A DNA stretch of 64,000 nt from the NCBI RefSeq assembly GCF_014205295.1, contig NZ_JACHNF010000001.1, positions 5,146,001 through 5,210,000 of the forward strand, written 5' to 3'. Position numbers and translations under genes: made by a program. The notes under the pieces were generated by a model. The model saw nothing but the letters and a program-made list of their open reading frames with translations. It made no database searches and was not told where the DNA came from. This stretch comes from Kribbella solani. Its GTDB lineage: Bacteria > Actinomycetota > Actinomycetes > Propionibacteriales > Kribbellaceae. Positions 27,029-35,555 of this stretch are shown here, one piece after another. Numbering within the stretch: the first letter of the stretch is position 1; every line of letters starts with the position of its first letter.

Positions 27029-28012
27029 GTGTCTATCCTCACCGGCTCCGACATCCTGGTCACCGGCGGCACCGGGTCCTTCGGGCGAACCTTCGTCCGG
27101 CATGTGCTGAACACCTTGGACCCACGCCGGATCATCGTCTTCAGCCGCGACGAGCTGAAGCAGTGGGAAGTACGCCAGTCGTTCGGCGACGATCCGCGGC
27201 TGCGGTTCTTCCTCGGCGACGTCCGCGACCGAACCCGGTTGCTGCGGGCGATGCACCGCGTCGACTACGTGGTCCACGCCGCCGCGCTGAAGCAGGTGGA
27301 CAGCGGCGAGTACAACCCGTGGGAGTTCGTCCAGACCAACGTGGTCGGCTCACAGAACGTGATCGAGGCCGCGATCGACAGCGGCGTGAAACGGGTCGTC
27401 GCGCTGTCCACCGACAAGGCGTCCAGCCCGATCAACCTGTACGGCGCGACCAAGCTGACCGCCGACAAGCTGTTCATCAACGGCAACCACTACGCCGCCG
27501 CGTACGACACCCGCTTCAGCGTGGTGCGGTACGGCAACGTGATGGGCAGCCGCGGCTCGATCATCCCGAAGTTCCGCGCGCTGCACGCGGCCGGGCAGTC
27601 GCTGCCGATCACCGATCTGCGCTGCACCCGGTTCCTGATCACGCTGCCGGAGGCGGTCGAGTTCGTCGTCGATTCGTTCGACCTGATGACGGGCGGTGAG
27701 CTGTACGTACCGCGGATCCCGTCGATGAAGGTGACCGACCTGGCCGAGGCGATCGCCCCCGGCGCGGCGATGCACGACGTCGGCCTGCGTCCGGGCGAGA
27801 AGCTGCACGAGGAGATGATCAGCCCGGAGGAAGGCCGCCGCGCCGTCTCCCTCGGCAACCGGTACGTCCTGCAGCCCGACCTGGCCAGCTGGGGCTACCA
27901 GCCGCCGGCCGCCGGCGTGCCGGTGCAGGACGGCTTCCACTACGCGTCCGACACCAACGACCAGTGGTACTCGATCGAGGAGATCCGCAAGATCCTCGAA
28001 GGCGACGCCTGA
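27029..28012 (+). CDS. pseB: PseB UDP-GlcNAc 4,6-dehydratase (5-inverting)
   Basis: 327 residues from GTG. Extended SDR with the NAD loop LVTGGTGSFGRTF, HAAALKQVDSGEYNPWEF (the PseB/CapD-type stretch), STDKASSPINLYGATK with the catalytic Tyr/Lys, and RYGNVMGSRGSIIPKF. It converts UDP-GlcNAc to the 4-keto-L-IdoNAc sugar, step one of pseudaminic acid synthesis. pseC follows after 33 bases with its own ribosome site, and the transcription unit runs on to the cytidylyltransferase at 32202. Confidence 0.93.
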   Translation: MSILTGSDILVTGGTGSFGRTFVRHVLNTLDPRRIIVFSRDELKQWEVRQSFGDDPRLRFFLGDVRDRTRLLRAMHRVDYVVHAAALKQVDSGEYNPWEFVQTNVVGSQNVIEAAIDSGVKRVVALSTDKASSPINLYGATKLTADKLFINGNHYAAAYDTRFSVVRYGNVMGSRGSIIPKFRALHAAGQSLPITDLRCTRFLITLPEAVEFVVDSFDLMTGGELYVPRIPSMKVTDLAEAIAPGAAMHDVGLRPGEKLHEEMISPEEGRRAVSLGNRYVLQPDLASWGYQPPAAGVPVQDGFHYASDTNDQWYSIEEIRKILEGDA

Positions 28013-28045
28013 CGTGCGGCGCCGGCATTCCGTGACGAGGCGCTG

Positions 28046-29170
28046 ATGCTGCCGTACGGGCGTCAGTCTGTTTCCGAGGCGGACATCGAGGCCGTCACCG
28101 CGGTACTGCGGGGCGACTGGCTGACCACCGGTCCGGCGGTCACTGCGTTCGAGGACGCGATCTCCGAGTTGGCCGGCGGGCATCGGGCAGTCAGCTGTAC
28201 GTCGGGCACGGCCGCGCTGCACATGGCGTACGCCGCGCTCGGGGTCGGGCCAGGTGACGAGGTGGTGACCACGCCGATGACGTTCGTGGCGACCGCATCG
28301 TCGGCCGCGATTCTCGGCGCGAAGGTCGTCTTCGCGGACGTCGACGCGGACACCGCGCTGCTCGACCCGGCCGCCGTCGACGCGGTGGTGACCGAGCGGA
28401 CCAAGGTGATCGCCGCGGTCGACTACGCGGGGCAGGCGGCCGAGTACGCCGCGCTGCAACCGATCGCGGACCGGGTCGGCGCGAAGACCCTCGCCGACGC
28501 GGCGCATTCGGTCGGCGGTACGGCGGACGGGCGCCCGGTCGGCGACCTCGCCGACGTCACCACACTGTCCTTCTTCCCGACCAAGAACCTGACCACCGGC
28601 GAAGGCGGCGCGGTCGTCTGCAAGGACCCGGCGATCGGGCAGCGCGCGCACGAGTTCCACTTCATCGGGCTGGTCCGCGACCCGGACCGGTTCGAGATCA
28701 CCGATGAAGGTCCGTGGCACCAGGAGGTGCACGAGTACGGCGTCAACTACCGGCTGACCGATCTCGGCGCCGCGCTCGGGCTGTCGCAGTTGCGGCGGCT
28801 CGCGGAGTTCAAGCGGCGGCGCACCGAGATCACCGCTCGCTACAACGCGGCGTTCGCCGGGGTGGACGGGCTGCGGACGCCGGTACAGCGGTCCGGCGTC
28901 GATCCGATGTGGCATCTCTACCCGATTCGTGTACTCGGCGGGCGCCGGCGTGAGGTGTTCGAGCGGATGCGCGCGGCCGGGATCGGGGTCCAGGTGAACT
29001 ACATTCCGGTCTACTGGCATCCGGTGTTCGCCCGGCAGGGGTACCGGCGGGGGTTGTGCCCGAATGCCGAGCAGTTCTACGCCGAGGAGCTGTCCCTACC
29101 GCTGTACCCGGACCTCACCGACGGTGACGTCGACCGGGTGATCGACACACTCGTGACTCTGGTTGGATAA
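28046..29170 (+). CDS. pseC: PseC PLP-dependent aminotransferase
   Basis: 374 residues; ATG preceded by GACGAGG. DegT/DnrJ/EryC1-type aminotransferase: SCTSGTAALHMAYAALG at the N terminus, DAAHSVGG, and SFFPTKNLTTGEGG with the Lys that binds pyridoxal phosphate. YIPVYWHPVFARQGY and ELSLPLYPDLTDGDVDRV are typical of PseC. It aminates the 4-keto product of PseB using glutamate. Confidence 0.93.
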   Translation: MLPYGRQSVSEADIEAVTAVLRGDWLTTGPAVTAFEDAISELAGGHRAVSCTSGTAALHMAYAALGVGPGDEVVTTPMTFVATASSAAILGAKVVFADVDADTALLDPAAVDAVVTERTKVIAAVDYAGQAAEYAALQPIADRVGAKTLADAAHSVGGTADGRPVGDLADVTTLSFFPTKNLTTGEGGAVVCKDPAIGQRAHEFHFIGLVRDPDRFEITDEGPWHQEVHEYGVNYRLTDLGAALGLSQLRRLAEFKRRRTEITARYNAAFAGVDGLRTPVQRSGVDPMWHLYPIRVLGGRRREVFERMRAAGIGVQVNYIPVYWHPVFARQGYRRGLCPNAEQFYAEELSLPLYPDLTDGDVDRVIDTLVTLVG

Positions 29171-29174
29171 CTTG

Positions 29175-30662
29175 ATGGATGTGACCCGATCGAATCTGAT
29201 CGGCGGAGAGATGCTGAACTGGTCGGACCTGCACCCGGCCGACGCCCGCCCAGCAGCCGCCGGCGCCGCGGCCGCCGCGCTGCTGGCCGCCGTCCTCCAG
29301 CCCACCGACTCCGTCCTGATCGCCGGCCCGCACGCCGCCGAACTCGTCCTGGCGACCGCGGCCCAAGTCACGTCCACCGACCTCCTGGTCCGCTCGGCCC
29401 TCGACGCCGAGGAGCTGGCCGAACAGCTCCAGGACACCAAGGGCGAGATCTTCTGCGGCTCCCTGGACTGGTTTCCGGACGCCCCGCACACGCCCCAAAC
29501 CGGTTTGGGGCAGCGCGAGGCCCAAACTGGGGGGGTAATCCTCCCCACTCCGGCCGGCGGCCCTCCCCAAACCGGTTTGGGCGCCGGGTATGACGTGATC
29601 GTCGCGCTGGACGGGCTTGGGCGGCTGGTGGGGCCGGACACCGCGGAGCTGCCTTGGGGCGAGGCGCTTCGGCGGTTGACCTCGCGGCTGCGGCCCGGCG
29701 GGCGGTTGTTGCTGGGCGCAGAGAACGCGTTCGGGTTCCAACGGCTGATTCAGCCCGACATCACGGCCGCGCTCCCCCGCGACGAGGACTGGGGTCGCGC
29801 TCTCACCGATCAACCACCTGCCGGCCTGAAACCGCTCCTCAACAGCCTCACCGAGACCGGCCCCGTTCAGGTACTGGCGGTCTTTCCCTCGCTTGTTCAG
29901 GCTGAGGTCGCGATGGGTTCGGTGGACGGGTTCGCGGGCGCGGTTGCCGCGCGGGCCGTTGCTTCGTGCAACCAAGGTCCGGTGTTGACGGACCCGTACC
30001 GGCTGGTGCTGGACGCGGCCGACGCCGGACTCGCCCTCGAACTGGCGCCGGCCTGGTACTTCGTGATGGGAACCGAAGCACCCACCACCCTGCCTGCGGG
30101 CGTCGTCCCCAGCGGCGAAGGCATGTTGCTGGAGGAGCAGCTACTGGCGGCTCTGAAGTTTGATGATCAAGCAGCACTCCGGCGAGCAATTCCGGCGTAC
30201 GTAGCGTGGCTGGCCGCCGGCGGCGCAGGCTCCCCCGACAACGTGATCGTCGACGGCACCTCGTACCGGCTCTTCGGCGAGCCCCAGAACCTCGACGTCG
30301 TCGAGCACCTCGCACGCTTCGCGAAGCGAGCACTGGAAAGTGGCGCCCGGCAACCATGGCCCGCCGCCGCCGACCCGCACGCGTTGACCGCGCGGCTGGC
30401 CGCGATGGCCGGTATCACCGTGCCGGAGCCGGACTTCACGCCCGATGAAGTGGTCCGGCCGCGCGGCAGCGCCGAGCAGCTGACCACGGTCGCGCGGCTG
30501 GCCGACGAGCTGGCACACGCGAGCGCCCGCGCGATCCTGTTCGAGGGTACGGTCAGCGGCATCCGCCGGTCCCGGCCGTACCGCGTCGGTCATGCCGTGA
30601 TGAACCCGGCCCGGGTGATCCGCCGCCGGCTCAAGCGGGTGCTGCGGAAAGTACGCCGCTGA
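29175..30662 (+). CDS. Rossmann-fold cluster protein with in-frame palindromic insertion (paralogue of 17870-19567)
   Basis: 495 residues from ATG 29175, 4 bases after the pseC stop; TTG 29163 is a less likely start. It shares with the 565-residue paralogue the pattern SVLIAGPHAAELVL, YDVIVALDGLGRLVG, GGRLLLGAENAFGF and the basic tail RRRLKRVLRKVRR. SAM-binding glycines are again missing. Relative to the paralogue, about 33 residues are inserted after residue 105 (containing PQTGLG twice), encoded by palindromic repeats at 29493-29581. It shares one base with the next start (TGATG). Function unknown. Confidence 0.65.
   Translation: MDVTRSNLIGGEMLNWSDLHPADARPAAAGAAAAALLAAVLQPTDSVLIAGPHAAELVLATAAQVTSTDLLVRSALDAEELAEQLQDTKGEIFCGSLDWFPDAPHTPQTGLGQREAQTGGVILPTPAGGPPQTGLGAGYDVIVALDGLGRLVGPDTAELPWGEALRRLTSRLRPGGRLLLGAENAFGFQRLIQPDITAALPRDEDWGRALTDQPPAGLKPLLNSLTETGPVQVLAVFPSLVQAEVAMGSVDGFAGAVAARAVASCNQGPVLTDPYRLVLDAADAGLALELAPAWYFVMGTEAPTTLPAGVVPSGEGMLLEEQLLAALKFDDQAALRRAIPAYVAWLAAGGAGSPDNVIVDGTSYRLFGEPQNLDVVEHLARFAKRALESGARQPWPAAADPHALTARLAAMAGITVPEPDFTPDEVVRPRGSAEQLTTVARLADELAHASARAILFEGTVSGIRRSRPYRVGHAVMNPARVIRRRLKRVLRKVRR
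29493..29581. repeat. Palindromic element inserted in frame in a coding sequence
   Basis: An 18-base perfect palindrome CCCCAAACCGGTTTGGGG (29493-29510) and a 16-base core copy CCCAAACCGGTTTGGG (29566-29581) flank a 55-base G/C-rich centre that begins with a diverged half-copy (CCCAAACTGGGG) and contains GGCCGGCGGCC. The reading frame passes through. The paralogous gene has no counterpart. Confidence 0.8.
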
Positions 30663-31477
30663 TGCATCACGCCAACCATTTCTACGGCCACGCCAACATC
30701 ATGGCCACGTACGCCGGACTCTCGAAACCGCCGCGGATCTGGGGTTACCTGCAGCACGGCTGGAACATCCTCGACGGTTTCGCCCACGGTACGAACTTCG
30801 CGCCCGGGATGCCCAAGTTCGTCTGGTCCGACAGCGTCCGCCGCCGCGGCCACGCGCTCGGGCTGCGGAACTACTCGGTGATCGGCTCGGTCTGGCTGTA
30901 CCTGCTCAAGGTGCACCCCGAGCTGGCCACGCCGGCGAAACGGGCCAAGGGCACCATTTTCTACCCGTTCCACGGCTGGGAAGGCCAGCACGTACTCGGC
31001 GACCACGGCCGGATCGTTGCCTCGATCAACGAGCACGAGACCGGCCCGGTGACGGTCTGCCTGTACTGGAACGAGTACGACAAACCCGCGATCCGCAACG
31101 TCTACAAGGACGCCGGGTTCCGCGTCATCACGCACGGCTACCGCGGCCTGCACTGGCGGCGTACGAACGCGAACTTCCTGCTCAACCAGCTCCGCGAGCT
31201 GCGCAAGCACGAACGGGTCGCCTCCAACCGGCTCAGCTCGGCCGTTCTGTACGGCGCCTCGCTCGGCCTGCAGCCCGGTGTGTACGGTGATCCGATGGTG
31301 CTGGAGAACGAGCACCCGTCGTTCGGTGGCCAGGCGCGGATCAAACGGCTCTGGCCGGAGCTCGACCAGCCGTTCGTACCCGCCGCCGCCGCGCGTGCTT
31401 TCACCGACACCGAGCTGGGCGTCGACCATGTCGCCGGTCCGGCCGAGATCCGGGAGATGTTCCGATGGAACAGCTGA
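30662..31477 (+). CDS. Unassigned cluster protein, possible GT-B-like transferase (paralogue B)
   Basis: 271 residues, the second copy of the family at 19560-20405. Shared blocks: MHHANHFYG, GYLQHGWNI, WSD..RRGHALGLRNY, FHGWEGQHVLGDH, GPVTVCLYWNEYDKP, ELRKHERVASNRLS and VYGDPM, then FGGQARIKRLWPE. No signal peptide or membrane helix. It precedes the CMP-sugar synthetase gene with 13 bases of overlap, a position expected for the transferase that uses CMP-pseudaminic acid. This is inference; the family is not one I can name. Confidence 0.6.
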   Translation: MHHANHFYGHANIMATYAGLSKPPRIWGYLQHGWNILDGFAHGTNFAPGMPKFVWSDSVRRRGHALGLRNYSVIGSVWLYLLKVHPELATPAKRAKGTIFYPFHGWEGQHVLGDHGRIVASINEHETGPVTVCLYWNEYDKPAIRNVYKDAGFRVITHGYRGLHWRRTNANFLLNQLRELRKHERVASNRLSSAVLYGASLGLQPGVYGDPMVLENEHPSFGGQARIKRLWPELDQPFVPAAAARAFTDTELGVDHVAGPAEIREMFRWNS

Positions 31478-32202
31478 AGATCGGCATCGTCACCCAGGTC
31501 CGCGTGACCAGTACGCGGCTGCCGGCCAAGGTGATGCTGACCGTCGCGGGCCGCACGTACCTGGAACATCACCTGGCCCGGCTCGCGCGCACCGATCTGC
31601 CGGTGATCGTCGCGACCACCACGAACCACCAGGACGACCTGGTCGTGCAGGTGTGCGAGGACCACGGCATCCCGGTGTTCCGCGGCAGCGAGGACGACGT
31701 CCTCAGCCGGTTCGCGGGCGCGGCCCGCGAACACGACCTGGACGCGCTGGTCCGGGTCACCTCGGACTGCCCGCTGATCGACCCGGAGATCGTTGCCGCG
31801 GGCGTCGATCGGTGGCGCGCCGAGAACGACCCCGACCTGTACATCTCGAACTGCCTGGAGCGTACGTATCCGCGCGGAATGGACTTCGAGATCTTCTCCG
31901 CGGCCCGGCTGTACGACGCCGAGGCCCGCGCCACGCTGAAGGCGGACCGCGAGCACGTCACCTCGTACCTGCACCAGAACCGCTCCGGCGAGATGCGGCT
32001 GCTGAACCTGCCGTGGACCGGCGGCGGCGCCCAGTACCGGCTGACGCTGGACACCGCGGACGACTGGAAACTGCTGGACGCGCTGATCGAGGACTTCGAC
32101 GCGCCGCGGCTCGGCTGCGCCGAACTGGTCGCGATCCTGGACGCGCATCCGGAGCTGGCCGCGCTGAACGCACATATCGAGCAGAAGAAACTCGGCGAGT
32201 GA
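31465..32202 (+). CDS. pseF: SpsF/PseF-like CMP-nonulosonate cytidylyltransferase
   Basis: 245 residues of the SpsF/NeuA-like nucleotidyltransferase fold. The N-terminal CTP loop reads QVRVTSTRLPAKVML, close to the family QAR-xSTRLPGKV but with Ala for Gly. LVRVTSDCPLIDPEIV and LYISNCLERTYPRGMDFE are the conserved metal/sugar stretches. It should couple CTP to pseudaminic acid, completing the pathway. Assignment to PseF rests mostly on context, since SpsF proteins are less well studied than NeuA. Confidence 0.8.
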   Translation: MEQLKIGIVTQVRVTSTRLPAKVMLTVAGRTYLEHHLARLARTDLPVIVATTTNHQDDLVVQVCEDHGIPVFRGSEDDVLSRFAGAAREHDLDALVRVTSDCPLIDPEIVAAGVDRWRAENDPDLYISNCLERTYPRGMDFEIFSAARLYDAEARATLKADREHVTSYLHQNRSGEMRLLNLPWTGGGAQYRLTLDTADDWKLLDALIEDFDAPRLGCAELVAILDAHPELAALNAHIEQKKLGE

Positions 32203-32240
32203 CGGCGCGGCAGCCTTCGGCTACGGCATGATTTACACCG

Positions 32241-33137
32241 ATGACCACCGATGACCCAGCCGATCGCCCCGCCGATCGCCCATCCGGCCACGCCGCCGGC
32301 AGCGCGACCGGCAACGGGTCCGGCCTGCGCGGGGCGTCGTTCGGCGCCCGGGCGACGTCGTTCGGCGAGGTCGCGGCGGCGTACGAGCTGGGCCGGCCGA
32401 CTTTCCCGGTCGAGGCACTGACCTGGATCCTCGGCCCGGGCCGCGGCCTGCAGGTGCTCGATCTGGGCGCCGGCACCGGGAAGCTCGCGGCGGTCGCGGC
32501 CGGGCTCGGCCACCACGTGATCGCGGTCGACCCGTCGCCGGAGATGCTCGACGTCTGCCGCCGCCGGCCAGGGGTCGACACCATGGTCGGCACCGCCGAG
32601 TCGATCCCGCTCGCGCACGCCTCGGTGGACGCGGTGATCGTTGGTCAGGCCTTTCATTGGTTCGACCACGCCCGGGCGCTGCCGGAGATCGCCCGGGTGC
32701 TGCGCCCGAACGGCGTCCTCGGCCTGCTCTGGAACAACGCCGACACCGTCGTACCGTGGGTCCGGCGGATCTGGCAGGTGATGCAGGGCGACGCCCATCT
32801 GGGCGAGCACAGAGGCGGCAGCGACCGCTTCGAACCGCTCCCGGTCCTGGAGCAGTCCAACCTCTTCGCGCTGATCGAAACGGCCCGGTTCCGGCACTGG
32901 CACGATCTCGACCGCAACGGCCTGCGGCAGCTCGCCCAATCACATTCACGGGTCGCCGTACTCAAGGAGACCAGGCGCGACCAGGTGCTCGAGCAGATCG
33001 ACCTCCTGTACGAACACACCGCCCGCCCACCGGAGCCGCTGCGGATGCCGTACCTGACCGACTGCTTCCGCGCCCGCCCGAGCGAATTCGCCAACTACCG
33101 CCGCACCCTCGACGGCCCGGTCGCACCCCACCTCTAG
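32241..33137 (+). CDS. Class I SAM-dependent methyltransferase
   Basis: 298 residues with a low-complexity, polar N-terminal tail (about 1-35) before the methyltransferase core. SAM motif I is VLDLGAGTGKLAAVAAGLG and the acidic strand end is IAVDPSPEML, followed by GQAFHWFDHARAL. This is the UbiE/Methyltransf_11 subgroup common in actinomycetes with unknown acceptors. It lies 38 bases after the cytidylyltransferase gene but probably has its own promoter. Whether it belongs to the glycan pathway is uncertain. Confidence 0.8.
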   Translation: MTTDDPADRPADRPSGHAAGSATGNGSGLRGASFGARATSFGEVAAAYELGRPTFPVEALTWILGPGRGLQVLDLGAGTGKLAAVAAGLGHHVIAVDPSPEMLDVCRRRPGVDTMVGTAESIPLAHASVDAVIVGQAFHWFDHARALPEIARVLRPNGVLGLLWNNADTVVPWVRRIWQVMQGDAHLGEHRGGSDRFEPLPVLEQSNLFALIETARFRHWHDLDRNGLRQLAQSHSRVAVLKETRRDQVLEQIDLLYEHTARPPEPLRMPYLTDCFRARPSEFANYRRTLDGPVAPHL

Positions 33138-33245
33138 CACCCCTCCGGAACCGCACCGCCAGAAACGTTTTGGTTGCGGTAGGTCACAAATCGCCGACTT
33201 GCGGCTAACGTGCACCTGGTTCGAGTCCGGACGAGGGGATAGGTA

Positions 33246-33587
33246 ATGGACGACGAGATGGTGCGCGAGCGGGACGCCCGCGCGTACGAGGCGGTGCACG
33301 ACGCGGCCGACTTCACCGAGCTGAAACGGCGCTACAAGAACTTCGTCGTGCCCTGGACGATCGCCTTCATGACCTGGTACCTGGCCTACGTCGCCTGCAA
33401 CAACTGGGCCCGCGACTTCATGAGCCACAAGGTGGCCGGGCATGTGAACGTGGCGCTGATCTTCGGCCTGCTGCAGTTCGTGTCCACGTTCCTGATCGCC
33501 GCTCTGTACGGCCGGTTCGCGAACCGGAAACTCGATCCGCTCGCACACGGGCTGAACGCCAAGTACAAGAGGGAGCGTCGCCGGTGA
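33246..33587 (+). CDS. DUF485 membrane protein (YjcH-like partner of ActP)
   Basis: 113 residues with two hydrophobic helices (WTIAFMTWYLAYVAC and VALIFGLLQFVSTFLIAALYG). DUF485 proteins are encoded just before ActP-type acetate symporters and are thought to assist them. GAGGGGATAGGTA precedes the ATG. The stop overlaps the symporter GTG start (GTGA). Confidence 0.88.
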   Translation: MDDEMVRERDARAYEAVHDAADFTELKRRYKNFVVPWTIAFMTWYLAYVACNNWARDFMSHKVAGHVNVALIFGLLQFVSTFLIAALYGRFANRKLDPLAHGLNAKYKRERRR

Positions 33588-35233
33588 ACGCGCTACTCGT
33601 CCCGTTGGCCCTTCCGTTGGCCGCCGAGCCCGGCAACCGTACGCTGACCATCTCCCTGTTCACCGCGGTCGTCGCCGTGACGCTGTACATCACCTGGTGG
33701 GCGTCCCGGCAGAACAAGACCGCGGCCGACTACTACGCCGGCGGCCGCTCGTTCAGCGGCGCGCAGAACGGGCTCGCGGTCGCCGGTGACTACATGTCCG
33801 CGGCGTCGTTCCTCGGCATCTCCGGCCAGATCGCCCTGTACGGGTACGACGGCTTCCTGTACTCGATCGGCTTCCTGGTCGCCTGGCTCGTCGCCCTGCT
33901 CCTGGTCGCGGAGCTGCTCCGCAACTCGGGCCGCTTCACGATGGCCGACCAGCTCGCGTTCCGGATGAAGCAGAAGCCGGTACGGACCGCGGCCGCGACG
34001 TCGACGATCGTCGTGTCGATCTTCTACCTGCTCGCCCAGATGGTCGGCGCCGGCTCGCTCGTCGGGCTGCTGCTCGGGGTGAAGAGCGAAGGCCTGAAAG
34101 CGGCCGTGATCATCCTGGTCGGCGCGCTGATGATCATCTACGTGACCATCGGCGGCATGAAGGGCACCACCTGGGTCCAGATCGTGAAGGCCGTCCTGCT
34201 GATGGCCGGTACGGTGCTGATCACCTTCCTGGTGCTGCTGAAGTTCCACTTCAACATCTCCGAGCTGCTCGGCTCGGCCGCGGCCAAGTCCGGCAAGGGC
34301 GAGTCGTTCCTGCAGCCCGGTCTGCTGTACGGGAAGGACCTGACCGGTCAGATCGACTTCCTGTCGCTGGGCCTGGCGCTGGTGCTGGGTACGGCCGGAC
34401 TGCCCCATATCCTGATCCGCTTCTACACGGTGCCAGACTCCCGGTCGGCGCGGCGTTCCGTGCAGTGGGCGATCGGGCTGATCGGCGTGTTCTACCTGAT
34501 GACGCTGGCCCTCGGGTTCGGCGCGGCGGCGCTGCTGAACACCGCGAAGGGATCGGCGGTCGCGGAGTCCAAGGGCAACGTCGCGTCGCCGCTGCTGGCC
34601 GAGTCCGTCGGTGGTGGCGCTGGTTCGCTCGGCGGTTCGATCCTGCTGGCGCTGATCGCGGCTGTCGCGTTCGCGACGATTCTCGCGGTGGTGGCCGGGT
34701 TGACGTTGACTTCCGCGTCGTCGTTCGCGCACGACCTGTACGCCAATGTTCTGGCGAAGCGGAAACCGTCGGAGAAGCAGGAGCTTCGGGTGGCCCGGTT
34801 CGCGGCGATCGGGATCGGCGCGGTCGCGATCGCGCTGGCGATCCCGGCGCAGAAACTGAACATCGCGTTCCTGGTCGCGTTGGCCTTCGCCGTCGCCGCC
34901 TCGGCAAACCTGCCGGCGCTCCTGTTCAACCTGTTCTGGTGACGGTTCAACACGTCCGGCGCGGTCTGGAGCATCTACGGCGGGTTGATCTCCGCCGTCG
35001 TCCTCGTCGTCTTCTCACCGGTGGTCTCCGGCAAGCCAACCTCCATGATCACCGGCGCCGACTTCGCCTGGTTCCCACTGTCGAACCCCGGCATCGTCTC
35101 GATCCCCCTCGGCTTCCTGTTCGGCGTCCTGGGCACCTACCTAGCCAAAGACCGCTCCAGCGAAACCCGCTACAACGAACTCTCAGTCCGCTCCCTAACC
35201 GGCGCCGGCGCCGAAACCCCCACCAAGCACTAA
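33584..35233 (+). pseudogene. actP: ActP-like cation/acetate symporter interrupted by an in-frame TGA
   Basis: The first 452 codons encode a sodium/solute symporter of the ActP type (ADYYAGGRSFSGAQNGLAV, GDYMSAASFLGISG, AGLPHILIRFYTVPD). The frame stops at TGA 34940-34942, just after LLFNLFW. The same frame continues for 96 codons with RFNTSGAVWSIYGGLISAVV and two more hydrophobic helices, exactly the expected ActP C terminus, to a TAA at 35233. With that codon read as an amino acid the protein would be 549 residues, the usual family length. One C-to-T change (CGA to TGA) explains it. A sequencing error or readthrough (context TGAC is leaky) are alternatives. Confidence 0.8.
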
Positions 35234-35246
35234 CCCCCTCCCCAAC

Positions 35247-35279
35247 AAGGCCGGCTCGCCCCACCGCGAGCCGGCCTTT
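35247..35279 (+). terminator. Intrinsic terminator after the symporter operon
   Basis: Perfect 13-base arms (AAGGCCGGCTCGC and GCGAGCCGGCCTT) with a 6-base loop, followed by T and A. It lies 13 bases after the symporter TAA, which supports that TAA as the original end of the gene. Confidence 0.9.
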
Positions 35280-35342
35280 ACATCTGTTACGGGTTCAGGA
35301 ACCGCCGGAGACCTCACCGCCCCGGCGGCTCCCACCACCGGC

Positions 35343-35396
35343 GGACCGGGCTCGTCCACCGTCCGGTGAGCTGCCCGGCCAACTTCCGAGAGGCTC
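35343..35396 (+). repeat. Direct repeat copy A flanking the DUF3800-like gene
   Basis: About 54 bases, roughly 80 percent alike to copy B at 36080-36133. The identical core is GGCTCGTCCACCGTCCGG (35349-35366). Confidence 0.7.
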
Positions 35397-35555
35397 TTCT
35401 GTCTCAAGGCGAAACCACCATAACCGCCTATTTCCCTGGCATTCAGCCCTTTCCCCGATCTGCCCCAACCTGCCCGCACCTGCCCCGGTGTCACGCGTCG
35501 TCCGCCCCCGCCCCACATGTGAGTGTCAAGCCTTGCTACTCATCAAGGCGGGGAA

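Larger units (their letters stand above)
35234..35555. other. Intergenic region with terminator and repeat copy A
   Basis: This 322-base stretch holds a strong terminator hairpin at 35247-35279, one copy of a 54-base direct repeat at 35343-35396, and a pyrimidine-rich remainder leading to the DUF3800-like gene. I see no coding sequence in it. Confidence 0.6.

Noticed and set aside
26866..27135. N-terminal extension of pseG
   Set aside because: The frame is open but would overlap pseB, has no PseG homology, and lacks a start signal.
29493..29581. CRISPR-like reading of the repeated palindromes
   Set aside because: Only two full copies with one unequal spacer, inside a reading frame, and no cas genes.
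33173..33188. Possible Crp/GlxR site upstream of the DUF485-symporter operon
   Set aside because: Only the right half (TCACA) and the central TA match; the left half does not, so it is too weak to report.
34940..34942. Selenocysteine or another programmed recoding at the symporter TGA
   Set aside because: No SECIS-like hairpin recognised after the TGA, and ActP proteins have no selenocysteine; a point mutation or sequencing error is simpler. Leaky readthrough is kept as a possibility only.
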